A stretch of DNA of 64,000 bases from contig NZ_RBXO01000001.1 in the NCBI RefSeq assembly GCF_003634935.1, positions 5,481,501-5,545,500 on the forward strand, written 5' to 3'. The DNA is from Saccharothrix australiensis (GTDB taxonomy: Bacteria; Actinomycetota; Actinomycetes; Mycobacteriales; Pseudonocardiaceae). The translations under genes and the position numbers were made by a program. Positions 49,096 to 57,692 of this stretch are shown here, piece by piece; position 1 is the stretch's first letter; each line of letters begins with the position of its first letter. The notes beneath the pieces were generated by a model that was not told where the DNA came from, did no database searches, and was given only the letters and a program-made list of their open reading frames with translations.

Positions 49096-49683
49096 TTACC
49101 GCACGTACTCCGCGCGGCCGGCGAAGGCGGCGCGGGAGTCCTCCGCCGTGAGCGCGCACCGGCGCAGCACGGCCACCGCGTCCTGGTAGCGGGCCACCAC
49201 GTCGACCCGCTCGGACAGCGACTCGGTGTGCACGGCCGGCCCGCCGACGGCGAACCCGAGCAGGGTGAACGAGTGGCGGAACTCGGGCCGGTTGCCCGCC
49301 GTGAACGGCACCAGCCGCACGCCGCCGTGCTCCGCCAGCTCGCGCAGCTGCCCGCGGAACACCTCCGGGTCGTCCGACCACGCGTGCAGCGCCGTCTCGT
49401 GCACGAAGAACTCGCACGCGGGCGGCACGTGGCGGCGCAGGACCTCCCGCCGGTCCAGGTCCGTGCCCAGCACGCGCGCGTACCCGGGCGTCTGGAGCAG
49501 CGCCGGGACGGTCAGCGTGTCGTACGACACGATCTCCGTCGCCCGCCGCTCGGCGGCGCGCAGCGCGTCCGGGCCCTCCGGGTCGACGTGGTCGTAGTGC
49601 GCGAGCCGGACCAGGTCGATCAGGTCGATGCCCCGCCGCACGCCGTCCACCTGCGAGAGCCGCCCCAGCCGGATGTCCTTCAC
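49096..49683 (-). CDS. DUF5753 (Scr1-type) regulator lacking its HTH
   Basis: A protein of about 195 residues matching the C-terminal DUF5753 part of Scr1-family regulators: SYDTLTVPALLQTPGYARVL, FFVHETALH, QLRELAEHGGVRLVPF. The usual N-terminal Xre-type helix-turn-helix of about 80 residues is missing; the sequence begins in what would be the end of that domain. GTG at 49683 is the likely start; longer readings add only low-complexity residues. It may be a truncated gene or a DNA-binding-free partner. It diverges from acnR. Confidence 0.75.
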   Translation of the reverse strand: MKDIRLGRLSQVDGVRRGIDLIDLVRLAHYDHVDPEGPDALRAAERRATEIVSYDTLTVPALLQTPGYARVLGTDLDRREVLRRHVPPACEFFVHETALHAWSDDPEVFRGQLRELAEHGGVRLVPFTAGNRPEFRHSFTLLGFAVGGPAVHTESLSERVDVVARYQDAVAVLRRCALTAEDSRAAFAGRAEYVR

Positions 49684-49757
49684 GGTGCGCCACCGTAGTG
49701 CGGCGGACCCGGTGGTTCGAGCCGGTCGCGGCGGAACCACTCCAAAGTGGAACGCTT

Positions 49758-49777
49758 CAATCCGTACGTACTGATTG
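49758..49777 (+). promoter_or_regulatory. palindromic site before acnR, AcnR-like
   Basis: CAATC and GATTG flank a GTACGTAC core with one unmatched base on each side. Read as an AcnR site, 49758-49773 matches 10 of 12 fixed positions of CAGNACnnncGTACTG, with a perfect right half. It ends 33 bases before the acnR start, so autoregulation is plausible. Confidence 0.55.
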
Positions 49778-49810
49778 GATTTCCGGGGCCCGCCCTGGCA
49801 ACATCGACCG

Positions 49811-50401
49811 GTGCCCAGGGTGAGCCAGGACCACCTCGACGCCCGCCGCCGCCAGATCCTGGACGGCGCGCGTGCGTGTTTCGCGCGCTACGGCTACGAG
49901 GGAGCCACCGTGCGCCGCCTGGAAGAGGCTACCGGCCTGTCCAGGGGTGCGATCTTCCACCACTTCCGCGACAAGGAGTCGCTGTTCCTCGCGCTCGCGG
50001 AGGACGACGCGCTCCGGATGGCGGAGGTCGTGGCCGAGCAGGGCCTCGTGCAGGTCATGCGCGACCTGCTGGCCGCGCCCGAGCCCGACGCCGAGCACCC
50101 GGCCGACTGGCTGGGCACGCGGCTGGAGGTGTCCCGCAGGCTGCGCACCGACCACGAGTTCCGCGGCCGGTGGGCGGAGCGGTCGCGGCAGCTCACCGAC
50201 GCCACGCGGCAGCGGCTCGTGCGGCAGCGCGACGCCGGGAAGCTGCGCGACGACGTGGACATCGACGTGCTGACGTCGTTCCTGGAGCTGGTGCTGGAGG
50301 GGCTGGTGTCGCACCTGGCGATGGGCCTGCCCGCCGACGATCTCGAACCCGTCCTCGACCTGGTGGAGGAGTCGGTCCGCCGGCACCGCCGGTCGGGCTG
50401 A
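49811..50401 (+). CDS. acnR: TetR-family aconitase repressor
   Basis: A 196-residue TetR regulator. Its N-terminal segment RRRQILDGARACFARYGYEGATVRRLEEATGLSRGAIFHHF (read in pieces) follows Corynebacterium AcnR closely, as do ESLFLALAEDDALRMAEVV and LVQVMRDLL. AcnR represses aconitase and responds to citrate/iron status. A perfect copy of its operator lies in the acnA promoter 13 kb upstream. GTG at 49811 is the start used. Here it is separated from acnA by the hydrolase, egt and dehydrogenase genes. Confidence 0.9.
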   Translation: MPRVSQDHLDARRRQILDGARACFARYGYEGATVRRLEEATGLSRGAIFHHFRDKESLFLALAEDDALRMAEVVAEQGLVQVMRDLLAAPEPDAEHPADWLGTRLEVSRRLRTDHEFRGRWAERSRQLTDATRQRLVRQRDAGKLRDDVDIDVLTSFLELVLEGLVSHLAMGLPADDLEPVLDLVEESVRRHRRSG

Positions 50402-50425
50402 ACCGGCGTCGGCGGCCCGCGTGGC

Positions 50426-50505
50426 GGTGATCTGCGCGTCGGTGATCTGCGTGTCGGTGGCCGGGCGTCTGAGGCTCGGCGTCTGAGGCTGGGCGTCTGG
50501 GACCT
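50426..50505. repeat. two short tandem repeats after acnR
   Basis: A 15-base unit GGTGATCTGCG(C/T)GTC is repeated twice from 50426, and a 14-base unit (G/C)GGCGTCTGAGGCT occurs three times between 50463 and 50505, the last copy degenerate. Both lie in the acnR-thioesterase gap. Confidence 0.7.
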
Positions 50506-50639
50506 ACGTGTCGTTGCGGACGGTGGTCGGCGGTGCGTCCGACCCCCGTTCGGGCGGTGCGGACGGGTGGTTGCCACGCTCGGAGTAATCCCGTCCACGC
50601 CATCGGACACCGCCTGGGTGAACCCATAGGATCACCGAC

Positions 50640-51065
50640 ATGGCTGACCCGCGACCTGCCCACGTGCACCGGGTGCGGGTGCGCCCGGTCGACTGCGACC
50701 GCCAGGGGGTCGTGCACGCCTCCCGCTACCCGGTGTTCTTCGAGGCGGCGATGGTCGAGACGCTGCGCTCGCTGCTCGGCTCGTACCGGGAGCTGGAGAA
50801 GCACGGCATCGACTTCGTGATGGCCGAGACGTCGATCCGGTACCTGAGCCCGGCGCGGTTCGACGACCTGCTGCGGATCACCGTGCGGGTGCGCACGCTC
50901 GGCACCACGACGCTGACCGTGGGCTTCGACGCGGACGTGGACCGCACCGCCGTGGCCACCGGCTGGAACCGCTACGTGTCGTTCGGGACGCCGGAACTGC
51001 GCAGCACGCCCATCCCGGAGGACTTCCGCCGCCTGTTCCAGCCCCGCCGCCCGGTCAAGCGCTAG
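50640..51065 (+). CDS. acyl-CoA thioesterase, hot-dog fold (YbgC/FadM type)
   Basis: A 141-residue single hot-dog domain protein. The motif VDCDRQGVVHASRYPVFFE carries the catalytic-type Asp of 4-hydroxybenzoyl-CoA thioesterase relatives, and FVMAETSIRYLSPARFDDLLRI is the usual central helix-strand. It hydrolyses an acyl-CoA thioester; chain preference unknown. ATG at 50640. The next gene, a P450, is in the same direction but has its own gap of 127 bases. Confidence 0.88.
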   Translation: MADPRPAHVHRVRVRPVDCDRQGVVHASRYPVFFEAAMVETLRSLLGSYRELEKHGIDFVMAETSIRYLSPARFDDLLRITVRVRTLGTTTLTVGFDADVDRTAVATGWNRYVSFGTPELRSTPIPEDFRRLFQPRRPVKR

Positions 51066-51192
51066 CCGTGCCGACCCGGCGGGGCGTCACCAGGGCCTTC
51101 GCCGTCCGCGTGTCCTCCCGGACGCGCCGACCCGCCGGTATCCGGGCGGTCCGGTGCTTGAGTCCGCACCGCGTCCGCGTCACCGTGGTCAC

Positions 51193-52488
51193 ATGTCGTC
51201 CACCGTGAGAACCGCCGCGCTGCTGTTCCTGGGCCGCGCCGTCGTCCGCACCCAAGCCCTGCTCGGAGACCCCGCCGCGCGGTTGTTCGGGACCACTCCC
51301 ACGCGCGACCCCTACCCGACGTACGAATCCGTGCGGTCGAGCGGAGCGCTCGTGAAGAGCCGGATGGGCCTGTACCTCACCGCCTCGCACGAGCTGTGCG
51401 ACGCGGTGCTGCGCGACCCGGCGTACGGGGTGGTGCCGGCGGGCGACCTGTCGCCGATCGACTCCTCCGGGTACGTCGACGGGCGGCGGCTGGTGAACCC
51501 CGTCGAGGAGTCGTTCCTGGTGCGCAACCCGCCCGACCACACGCGGCTGCGGCGGCTGGTCGCGCCCTGGTTCACGCCGCGCGGGCTGCGGGCGCAGGCG
51601 GCCACCGTCGAGCGGGTCGTGGCGGAGTACCTGGACGAGGTCGGCGACCGGCCGACGTTCGACCTGGTCGGCGACTTCGCGGCGCGCGTGCCGGTCCGGG
51701 TGATCGCCGAGCTGCTCGGCGTGCCGGGCGCGGACCAGGCCGCGTTCGCCCGGTGGGGCAAGGCGCTGGTCAACGCGCTGGACGGCGTGCGCGACCTGCG
51801 GGAGCTGCGTGCGCTGCACGAGGGCCTGCGCGAGTTCGAGGCGTTCCTGGACGACCTGGTCGCGCACCGCCGCGCGCGGCCCGGCGACGACATCGTCAGC
51901 GCCCTGGTCGCGCACGACGACCTCACCCGCGAGGACCTGGTCGCGACCACCGAGCTGCTGCTGGTGGCCGGGTTCGAGACGACGGTCAACCTGATCGGCA
52001 ACGCGGCCCTCGCGGTCCTCGCGCACCCCGAGGTGCGGGCACGCCTGCTGGACGACCCCGCCTGCGCGGAGGCGGTGGTCGAGGAGACGCTGCGCCTGGA
52101 CCCGCCCGTGCAGTACACGGTGCGGATGCCGTTCGAGGCGACGCACCTCGCCGGTGCGCGGGTGCCCAGGCGCACGCCGGTCGTGCTGCTGCTGGCCGGC
52201 GCCAACCGCGACCCGGCGGTGTTCACCGACCCCCACCGCTTCGACCCGGACCGGCCGGACGTCCGCGCGCACCTGGCGTTCTCGTCGGGCATCCACTACT
52301 GCCTGGGCGCGGGCCTGGCCCGGATGGAGGCCGCGGCGGCGCTGCGCGGACTCTTCGGTCGCTACCCGAACCTACGAGCGGCAGGCCGCATACGCCGCCG
52401 CCCGTCCCGCCTGATCCGAGGCGCGGCCCACTTCCCGGTAACCACAGGCGCACCCCAACGCCGCCCAATGGCACCAGCCACCACCTGA
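51193..52488 (+). CDS. cytochrome P450
   Basis: A 431-residue class I P450. The I-helix segment LLLVAGFETT, the K-helix EETLR, and the haem loop FSSGIHYCLGAGLARME with the axial Cys are all present. ATG at 51193 (MSSTVRTAAL) gives the usual length. No ferredoxin gene is adjacent. The gene is convergent with the POT transporter; a hairpin element fills the gap. Substrate cannot be deduced. Confidence 0.95.
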   Translation: MSSTVRTAALLFLGRAVVRTQALLGDPAARLFGTTPTRDPYPTYESVRSSGALVKSRMGLYLTASHELCDAVLRDPAYGVVPAGDLSPIDSSGYVDGRRLVNPVEESFLVRNPPDHTRLRRLVAPWFTPRGLRAQAATVERVVAEYLDEVGDRPTFDLVGDFAARVPVRVIAELLGVPGADQAAFARWGKALVNALDGVRDLRELRALHEGLREFEAFLDDLVAHRRARPGDDIVSALVAHDDLTREDLVATTELLLVAGFETTVNLIGNAALAVLAHPEVRARLLDDPACAEAVVEETLRLDPPVQYTVRMPFEATHLAGARVPRRTPVVLLLAGANRDPAVFTDPHRFDPDRPDVRAHLAFSSGIHYCLGAGLARMEAAAALRGLFGRYPNLRAAGRIRRRPSRLIRGAAHFPVTTGAPQRRPMAPATT

Positions 52489-52544
52489 CCGCGCCCCTCG
52501 CCAGCGCCCTCCCCTCCCCCGCCCGCTCCCTTCCGCACGCGGCC

Positions 52545-52676
52545 CCCGCGAGGCCGCCGTCGGGGTGTCGCGCCTCATTTCCCGCCGATCACGCTTTTCG
52601 ATCGGCGGGAAATCAGGCGCGATGGCCCGACCACAGGGCGGCCGAGCCCGCCGCGACGGAGTCGCGGCAATCAAAC
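52545..52676 (+). repeat. dispersed hairpin element, copy between P450 and POT genes
   Basis: Nearly identical to the reverse complement of the element after acnA. The core hairpin is 52568-52590 with 52600-52622: 8 bp, one C-C mismatch, 14 bp, loop ACGCTTTTC at 52591-52599. After the hairpin, GGCGGC-CGA-GCCCGCC and a short CGACGGAGTCG palindrome match the layout of the tandem copies at 5.4-5.7 kb. Confidence 0.88.
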
Positions 52677-54152
52677 TCAGTCCACCCCGTGCATCAGCTT
52701 CCGGATGCTGTTCGTGCCGAGCACGAGCAGCACGCCGAGCAGGATCGACACCCCGCCCAGCACGCCGAAGTACGCCACGGCGTTCTCGTCGCTGTAGAAG
52801 CGGACCACGAACGCGCCCACGCCCTGACCGGCGGCGGAGGCGAGGAACCACAGGCCCATCGTCTGCGACGCGAACGCGCGCGGTGCGAGCTTGGTGGTCA
52901 CCGACAGGCCCACCGGCGACAGCATCAGCTCACCGGAGGTCATCACCGCGTACATGGCGATGATCCACAGGAAGCTCGCGCGCACCGCCGGGTCGCCCTG
53001 GCTCGCGATCATCATCAGCACGTACGACAGGCCGACCAGCAGCAGCGAGAAGCCGAACTTGCGCGGCGTCGCGGGCTGGCGCTTGCCGAGCTTCACCCAC
53101 AGCAGGGCGAACAGCGGCGCGAACACGATGATCATGACCGGGTTGATGGACTGGATGAACGACGGCGGGATGTCCAGGCCGAGGAAGTGCCGGTCCAGCC
53201 GGGTGTCGGCGAACGCCGCGATCACGGTCGCGCTCTGCTCGAACAGCAGCCAGAACATGGCGGCGGCGATGAACAGCGGGATGTAGGCGGTCAGCCGCGA
53301 CCGCTCCACCTTCGTGGTCTTCGGGCTGCGCATCATCACCACGAAGTACCCGATGGGCAGCACCACGGACGCGATGCTGATCAGGTTGATGACGCCTTCC
53401 GCGCCGAGCACGCCGGTGACGACGAGGACCGCCACGACGGCGACCAGGCCGAGCGACACGCCGAGGATGCGGGTCAGCACGCCGAGGCGCTCCTCGGCGG
53501 GCAGCGGGTTCGGCGGCTCGGCGGCCGACGTCCCCAGGTTGCGCCGCCCGAACCGGTAGGCGACCAGGCCCAGCGCCATGCCCACGGCCGCCGCGCCGAA
53601 CCCGAGGTGCCAGTCGACCTTCTCCCCGAGGGTGCCGCAGACCAGCGGCGCGAGGAAGCCGCCGAGGTTGATGCCCATGTAGAAGATCGTGAAGCCGGAG
53701 TCCCGGCGCGCGTCGTCCGGCGCGTAGAGGCCGCCGACGACGGTGGAGATGTTCGGCTTGAGCAGGCCCGTGCCGAGCACGATCAGGATCAGGCCGGTGT
53801 AGACCCCGGCGACGCCGATCGGCAGCGCGAGCGCGATGTGGCCGAACATGATCAGCACGCCGCCGTAGAAGACGGACCGCTGACCGCCGAGGACGCGGTC
53901 GGCCAGCCAGCCGCCCGCGACACCGGACATGTACACCGACGCGCCGTAGATGGCGACGAGGCTGAGGGCGAAGCTCTTGTCCAGGCCCAGTGCGCCTTCC
54001 GCCGTGGAGCGGTAGAGGTAGTAGGCGAGGATGGCCTTCATGCCGTAGTAGGAGAAGCGCTCCCACAGTTCGGCGAAGAAGAGCGTGGACAGTCCTCGGG
54101 GGTGCCCGAAGAAGCCCTTCTGCGGGGCGGAAACCGCGCTCGTGGCGCTCAC
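52677..54152 (-). CDS. POT-family di/tripeptide transporter
   Basis: A 491-residue proton-coupled peptide transporter with 12-14 predicted membrane helices. The N-terminal motif ELWERFSYYGMKAILAYYLY is the family's ExxERFxYYG signature, and FTIFYMGINLGGFLAPL is the second PTR2 motif. GTG at 54152 has AGGAGG five bases upstream. An AcnR-like palindromic site lies in its upstream region at 54206-54221. It probably imports peptides for nutrition. Confidence 0.95.
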   Translation of the reverse strand: MSATSAVSAPQKGFFGHPRGLSTLFFAELWERFSYYGMKAILAYYLYRSTAEGALGLDKSFALSLVAIYGASVYMSGVAGGWLADRVLGGQRSVFYGGVLIMFGHIALALPIGVAGVYTGLILIVLGTGLLKPNISTVVGGLYAPDDARRDSGFTIFYMGINLGGFLAPLVCGTLGEKVDWHLGFGAAAVGMALGLVAYRFGRRNLGTSAAEPPNPLPAEERLGVLTRILGVSLGLVAVVAVLVVTGVLGAEGVINLISIASVVLPIGYFVVMMRSPKTTKVERSRLTAYIPLFIAAAMFWLLFEQSATVIAAFADTRLDRHFLGLDIPPSFIQSINPVMIIVFAPLFALLWVKLGKRQPATPRKFGFSLLLVGLSYVLMMIASQGDPAVRASFLWIIAMYAVMTSGELMLSPVGLSVTTKLAPRAFASQTMGLWFLASAAGQGVGAFVVRFYSDENAVAYFGVLGGVSILLGVLLVLGTNSIRKLMHGVD

Positions 54153-54205
54153 TGGTTCCTCCTGGTGTCAACGATGTCACCCACGGCGTTCCGGGTCACG
54201 TTACG

Positions 54206-54221
54206 CCGTACGTTCGTACTG
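54206..54221. promoter_or_regulatory. AcnR-like site between POT transporter and TIGR03086 gene
   Basis: CCGTACGTTCGTACTG matches 11 of 12 fixed positions of CAGNACnnncGTACTG. It lies 54 bases upstream of the transporter start and 79 bases upstream of the divergent gene. GTAC palindromes also suit other TetR proteins, so the regulator is not certain. Confidence 0.45.
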
Positions 54222-54300
54222 CATGAAATCGACCCACCTCTCCCGCCGCGGCACACACGTTCAGGGTGCGCCTCCCGGCAACCTTTGGTGCACTCGAAGG

Positions 54301-54864
54301 GTGGATCTGATCGAGGCTCACGGACGCGCGATGACGGAGTTCGACTCGCGGGTGCGCCGGGTGCGCCCCGACCAGTGGCAACTGGGCACGCCGTGCCAGG
54401 GGTGGTCGGTCCGAGACCTGGTCAACCACCTGGTCTACGAGCAGCTGTGGGCGCCCGAACTGCTGGCCGGCTGCACCGTCGAGCAGGTCGGCGACCGGTT
54501 CGAGGGCGACCAGCTCGGCGGCGACCCGCTGCACGCCTGGGTGCTGGCCGCCGCGGCGGCGCGGGAGGCGTGGATCTCGCCCAAGGCGCTCCAGCGGCCC
54601 GTGCACCTGAGTTCGGGCAGGTCGACCGCGGTCGAGTACGGCTGGCAGATGACGCTGGACCTCGGGGTGCACGCCTGGGACCTGGCCCGCGCGATCGGCG
54701 ACTCGGAGCAGCTCGACCCCGCACTGGCCCGGACGCTGCTGGAGTACGCGACCGAGCACGCGGAGGAGTTCCGGGGCAGCGGGCTGTTCGGAGCGCCCGT
54801 GCCGGTGCCGGAGGACGCGCCGGCGCAGGACCGGCTGGTCGCCCTGCTGGGCCGCAAACCCTGA
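54301..54864 (+). CDS. TIGR03086-family protein (DinB/mycothiol-dependent isomerase-like)
   Basis: A 187-residue protein of the family with maleylpyruvate isomerase-like N-terminal domain: TPCQGWSVRDLVNHLVYEQLW and LDLGVHAWDLARAIG, the latter with the His ligand of the DinB-fold metal site. Actinobacterial members are thought to bind a metal and perhaps mycothiol; no reaction is assigned to this one. GTG at 54301 gives the usual family length. It diverges from the POT transporter. Confidence 0.85.
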   Translation: MDLIEAHGRAMTEFDSRVRRVRPDQWQLGTPCQGWSVRDLVNHLVYEQLWAPELLAGCTVEQVGDRFEGDQLGGDPLHAWVLAAAAAREAWISPKALQRPVHLSSGRSTAVEYGWQMTLDLGVHAWDLARAIGDSEQLDPALARTLLEYATEHAEEFRGSGLFGAPVPVPEDAPAQDRLVALLGRKP

Positions 54865-54960
54865 GGTCGCACACCCCGGATCGCGCGTTCCGGGGCCGCG
54901 CACTGCGGAGTCGCACCCCGGAGTCGCACCCTGAGGTCGCGCTTCCCGGAATCGCGGGCC
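54858..54960. repeat. short degenerate tandem repeat spanning a stop codon
   Basis: Seven units of 13-15 bases resembling CCNGAGGTCGCGC run from the stop of the TIGR03086 gene (the first unit includes its TGA). The remaining intergenic sequence to 55333 has no gene; it holds an imperfect inverted repeat at 55218-55249 (TTGTCA/TGACAA). Confidence 0.65.
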
Positions 54961-55333
54961 CTGCGCGAGGTCGGGACCTCCCTTGTCGTTCGCGGTGCGG
55001 GCGCAGTCGTGGGGGAACCCGTCCGGGGCTCCCCCACGACCTCATCCCTTGGCCCGAGCGGGGCTCTCGGGGCCAAGTCGGGTTCCCGCCGCCGAGCCCG
55101 ACCAGTGCACGTCCCGCTCCGCGCGCCTCCCCTGCCGCGCGGAGCGGGACGCGCTCCCCCTTGTGATGTGTGAACGCCCCCGACGTCGTCACACCCCACT
55201 GTCATAGTCGCCGGGTGTTGTCAGGTGTCGGGCGCCACACACATGACAACGATCGCCGGACAACCGCGCCGGGTGGCGGACGGACCGGCGGGTCGACGTC
55301 CGTTCCGGGGGTGCGGTGCGGTGACGCCCCTGC

Positions 55334-55855
55334 TCAGGGGCCGTTGTGACCGGGCACCCAGCTCTCCGGCCCGCCGCTCTCGGTCAGCACCAGCTGCCAG
55401 TCCGCGAACCCCTCGGGCGCGCCCGGCTGCCACGGCCAGTGGCCGTCGGCCGTGGGCAGGATGATCTGGACGGCCGCGAAGTCGCCCTTCCCGTAGAGGA
55501 GGAAGGCGCTGCCGAGGAACTCCGGGTAGAAGCCCTTGAAGACCCGTTCGAAGGTGACCGGCACGCCGTCGAAGAAGTCGTGGTAGAGCTTGCCGGGCAC
55601 GAACCGCTCGCCCTGGCTCGCCCTGGACACGTAGGCCCGGATGAGCACCTCCGCCATCTCGGGCGGCAGGCCGATGACGACGGCTTCCGCGACGCCGAAC
55701 CTGCGCCAGGCGCCCACGGAGAAGGCGTACTGCGCGCCTTCCGCGTCCTCCGGGACGGTGACGACGGCGTGGCCGTAGCGCTCGGCCTGGTCGAACAGCC
55801 AGTCTCGGAGTTGCGTTTCGCGGGGGTTCAGAGCGGGACTCGACACGACCGCCAT
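55334..55855 (-). CDS. DUF4262 domain protein
   Basis: A 173-residue soluble protein of the DUF4262 family: YGHAVVTVPEDAEGAQYAFSVG, AVVIGLPPEMAEVLIRAYV, and WPWQPGAPEGFADWQLVL near the end are family landmarks. No function is known for DUF4262. ATG at 55855 was chosen; a longer reading adds Pro/Arg-rich sequence. It lies downstream of yebC in the same direction, beyond a large inverted repeat. Confidence 0.85.
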   Translation of the reverse strand: MAVVSSPALNPRETQLRDWLFDQAERYGHAVVTVPEDAEGAQYAFSVGAWRRFGVAEAVVIGLPPEMAEVLIRAYVSRASQGERFVPGKLYHDFFDGVPVTFERVFKGFYPEFLGSAFLLYGKGDFAAVQIILPTADGHWPWQPGAPEGFADWQLVLTESGGPESWVPGHNGP

Positions 55856-56040
55856 TGTGCCTGCTTCCGGGAGGCGGAGGGGCGGGCGGTGCGGTGGGCG
55901 CGGGGTCCGGGACGGGATGGGGCGGGCGGTGCGGCGCGGGGTCCGGGCCACGGAGTGAAAAGCGTCCTCGCCGGACGGGCTGGCCACCGAGGATGACCTC
56001 CGGGTGTGACCTCGGTGCGGCGCGGTGCGGGAAAAGCGGG

Positions 56041-56166
56041 CGTGTCATCCCCGTATGGCCTGGTCTGAAGACCACCACCCGTGTTCGGCCAGGTCAAGCG
56101 GAAAGCGTGCTTGACCTGGCCGAACACGGGTGGTTCCCTGCGGGCAGGCCATACGGGGATGACACG
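56041..56166. repeat. large inverted repeat after yebC
   Basis: Outer arms 56041-56062 and 56145-56166 are perfectly complementary (22 bp) and inner arms 56074-56099 and 56109-56134 are perfectly complementary (26 bp), with an unpaired region between them and a 9-base loop GGAAAGCGT (complement ACGCTTTCC). That is 48 base pairs in one hairpin. The loop nearly equals that of the dispersed hairpin family. It lies 50 bases beyond the yebC stop. Confidence 0.9.
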
Positions 56167-56218
56167 CCGGCAGGGGTCTGTGCTGGGTGTGCCGGGGCGT
56201 GGCGCTCGCTCGTGGAGG

Positions 56219-56971
56219 TCAGGCGTCCACTTCTGCCATGACCTGTTCGGAGACGTCGAAGTTCGCGTAGACGTTCTGCACGTCGTCGCAGTCCTCCAGG
56301 GCGTCGATGAGCTTGAAGATCTTCCGCGCCCCCTCCGCTTCGAGCTGGACCGTCACCGACGGCAGGAAGTTGGCCTCCGCGCTCTCGTAGTCGTAGCCCG
56401 CGTCCTGGAGGGCGGTGCGCACCGCCACCAGGTCGCCTGCCTCGCTGACCACCTCGTAGCTCTCACCGAGGTCGTTGACCTCCTCCGCGCCCGCGTCCAG
56501 GACGGCCATCAGGACGTCGTCCTCGGACAGCTCGCCCTTGGGCACGATCACGACGCCCTTGCGCGCGAACATGTAGGACACCGAGCCGGGGTCGGCCATG
56601 CTGCCGCCGTTGCGGGTCATCGCCGTGCGGACCTCGGACGCCGCGCGGTTGCGGTTGTCGGTCAGGCACTCGACCAGGACCGCCACGCCGTTGGGGCCGT
56701 AGCCCTCGTACATGATGGTCTGCCAGTCGGCGCCGCCCGCCTCCTCGCCGCCGCCGCGCTTGCGCGCGCGCTCGATGTTGTCCAGCGGCACGGAGTTCTT
56801 GCGGGCCTTCAGGATGGCGTCGTACAGCGTCGGGTTGCCGTCCGGGTCGCTGCCGCCGGTGCGGGCCGCCACCTCGATGTTCTTGATGAGCCGCGCGAAG
56901 AGCTTGCCCCGCTTGGCGTCGATCGCGGCCTTCTTGTGCTTGGTGGTCGCCCACTTTGAGTGGCCGCTCAT
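56219..56971 (-). CDS. yebC: YebC/PmpR-family (TACO1-like) protein
   Basis: A 250-residue member of the YebC family. [20 protein letters not shown] at the N-terminus, the GGSDPDGNP loop and [18 protein letters not shown] are signatures. The family includes transcription regulators and TACO1-like translation factors that relieve stalling at proline stretches. ATG at 56971 has GGAGG upstream. It follows pdxT by 18 bases, a common actinobacterial pair, but ruvC is not found after it. Confidence 0.96.
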   Translation of the reverse strand: MSGHSKWATTKHKKAAIDAKRGKLFARLIKNIEVAARTGGSDPDGNPTLYDAILKARKNSVPLDNIERARKRGGGEEAGGADWQTIMYEGYGPNGVAVLVECLTDNRNRAASEVRTAMTRNGGSMADPGSVSYMFARKGVVIVPKGELSEDDVLMAVLDAGAEEVNDLGESYEVVSEAGDLVAVRTALQDAGYDYESAEANFLPSVTVQLEAEGARKIFKLIDALEDCDDVQNVYANFDVSEQVMAEVDA

Positions 56972-56989
56972 TCGTCCTCCGTCTGATAC

Positions 56990-57595
56990 TCAGCCCGCGG
57001 CACGGACCATGTCCACGAAAAGGCGGTGCACGCGCCCGTCGCCGGTCAGTTCCGGGTGGAACGAGGTGGCGAGCACGTGTCCCTGCCGAACCGCGACGAT
57101 CCTACCGGCGGCGTCGCCCGCCTCGGCGGAATCCGGGACTCGGGCGAGTACCTCCACGCCGTCGCCCGCCTTCTCCACCCACGGGGCGCGGATGAACACC
57201 GCGTGGACCTCGCCCACCCCGGTCAAGTCCACATCCGCCTCGAACGAGTCGACCTGCCTCCCGAAGGCGTTGCGGCGCACCACGATGTCCAGCCCGCCCA
57301 GCTGGTGCTGGTCGGCCCGGCCGTCGAGCACCTCGTCGGCGAGGAGGATCATGCCGGCGCACGAGCCGTAGGCGGGCATCCCCTCCTTGATCCGCGCGCG
57401 CAACGGCTCCAGCAGGTCGAACGTGGCCAGCAGCCGGCTGATGGCCGTCGACTCCCCGCCGGGCAGCACGACCCCGTCGACCTCGGCCAGCTCCTCGGGC
57501 CGGCGGATGGGGCGGGCCAGGACATCGGCCTCGGCCAGGGCGACGAGGTGTTCGTGGACATCGCCCTGGAGGGCGAGGACACCGACGACGGACAC
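56990..57595 (-). CDS. pdxT: pyridoxal 5'-phosphate synthase glutaminase subunit
   Basis: A 201-residue class I glutamine amidotransferase that feeds ammonia to PdxS for PLP synthesis. [25 protein letters not shown], the catalytic Cys in [14 protein letters not shown] and the His in [11 protein letters not shown] are present. GTG at 57595 has AGGAGG nine bases upstream. The partner gene pdxS, usually adjacent, is not in this window; an amino-acid permease stands in its usual place. Confidence 0.96.
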   Translation of the reverse strand: MSVVGVLALQGDVHEHLVALAEADVLARPIRRPEELAEVDGVVLPGGESTAISRLLATFDLLEPLRARIKEGMPAYGSCAGMILLADEVLDGRADQHQLGGLDIVVRRNAFGRQVDSFEADVDLTGVGEVHAVFIRAPWVEKAGDGVEVLARVPDSAEAGDAAGRIVAVRQGHVLATSFHPELTGDGRVHRLFVDMVRAAG

Positions 57596-57636
57596 GGCTG
57601 GTTTCCTCCTTGGTGGAACTCCCACCAGCGTAGGTG

Positions 57637-57678
57637 ACCGGGCCGGACGGGGTGCCCGTGGCACCCGTCCGGCCCGGT
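57637..57678 (-). terminator. terminator hairpin of the permease gene
   Basis: The segment 57637-57654 pairs with 57662-57678 (17 bp with one bulged G) around a short loop, 15 bases after the permease stop and before pdxT. It suggests that pdxT has its own promoter. Confidence 0.7.
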
Positions 57679-57692
57679 CGACGGCGGTGGGG

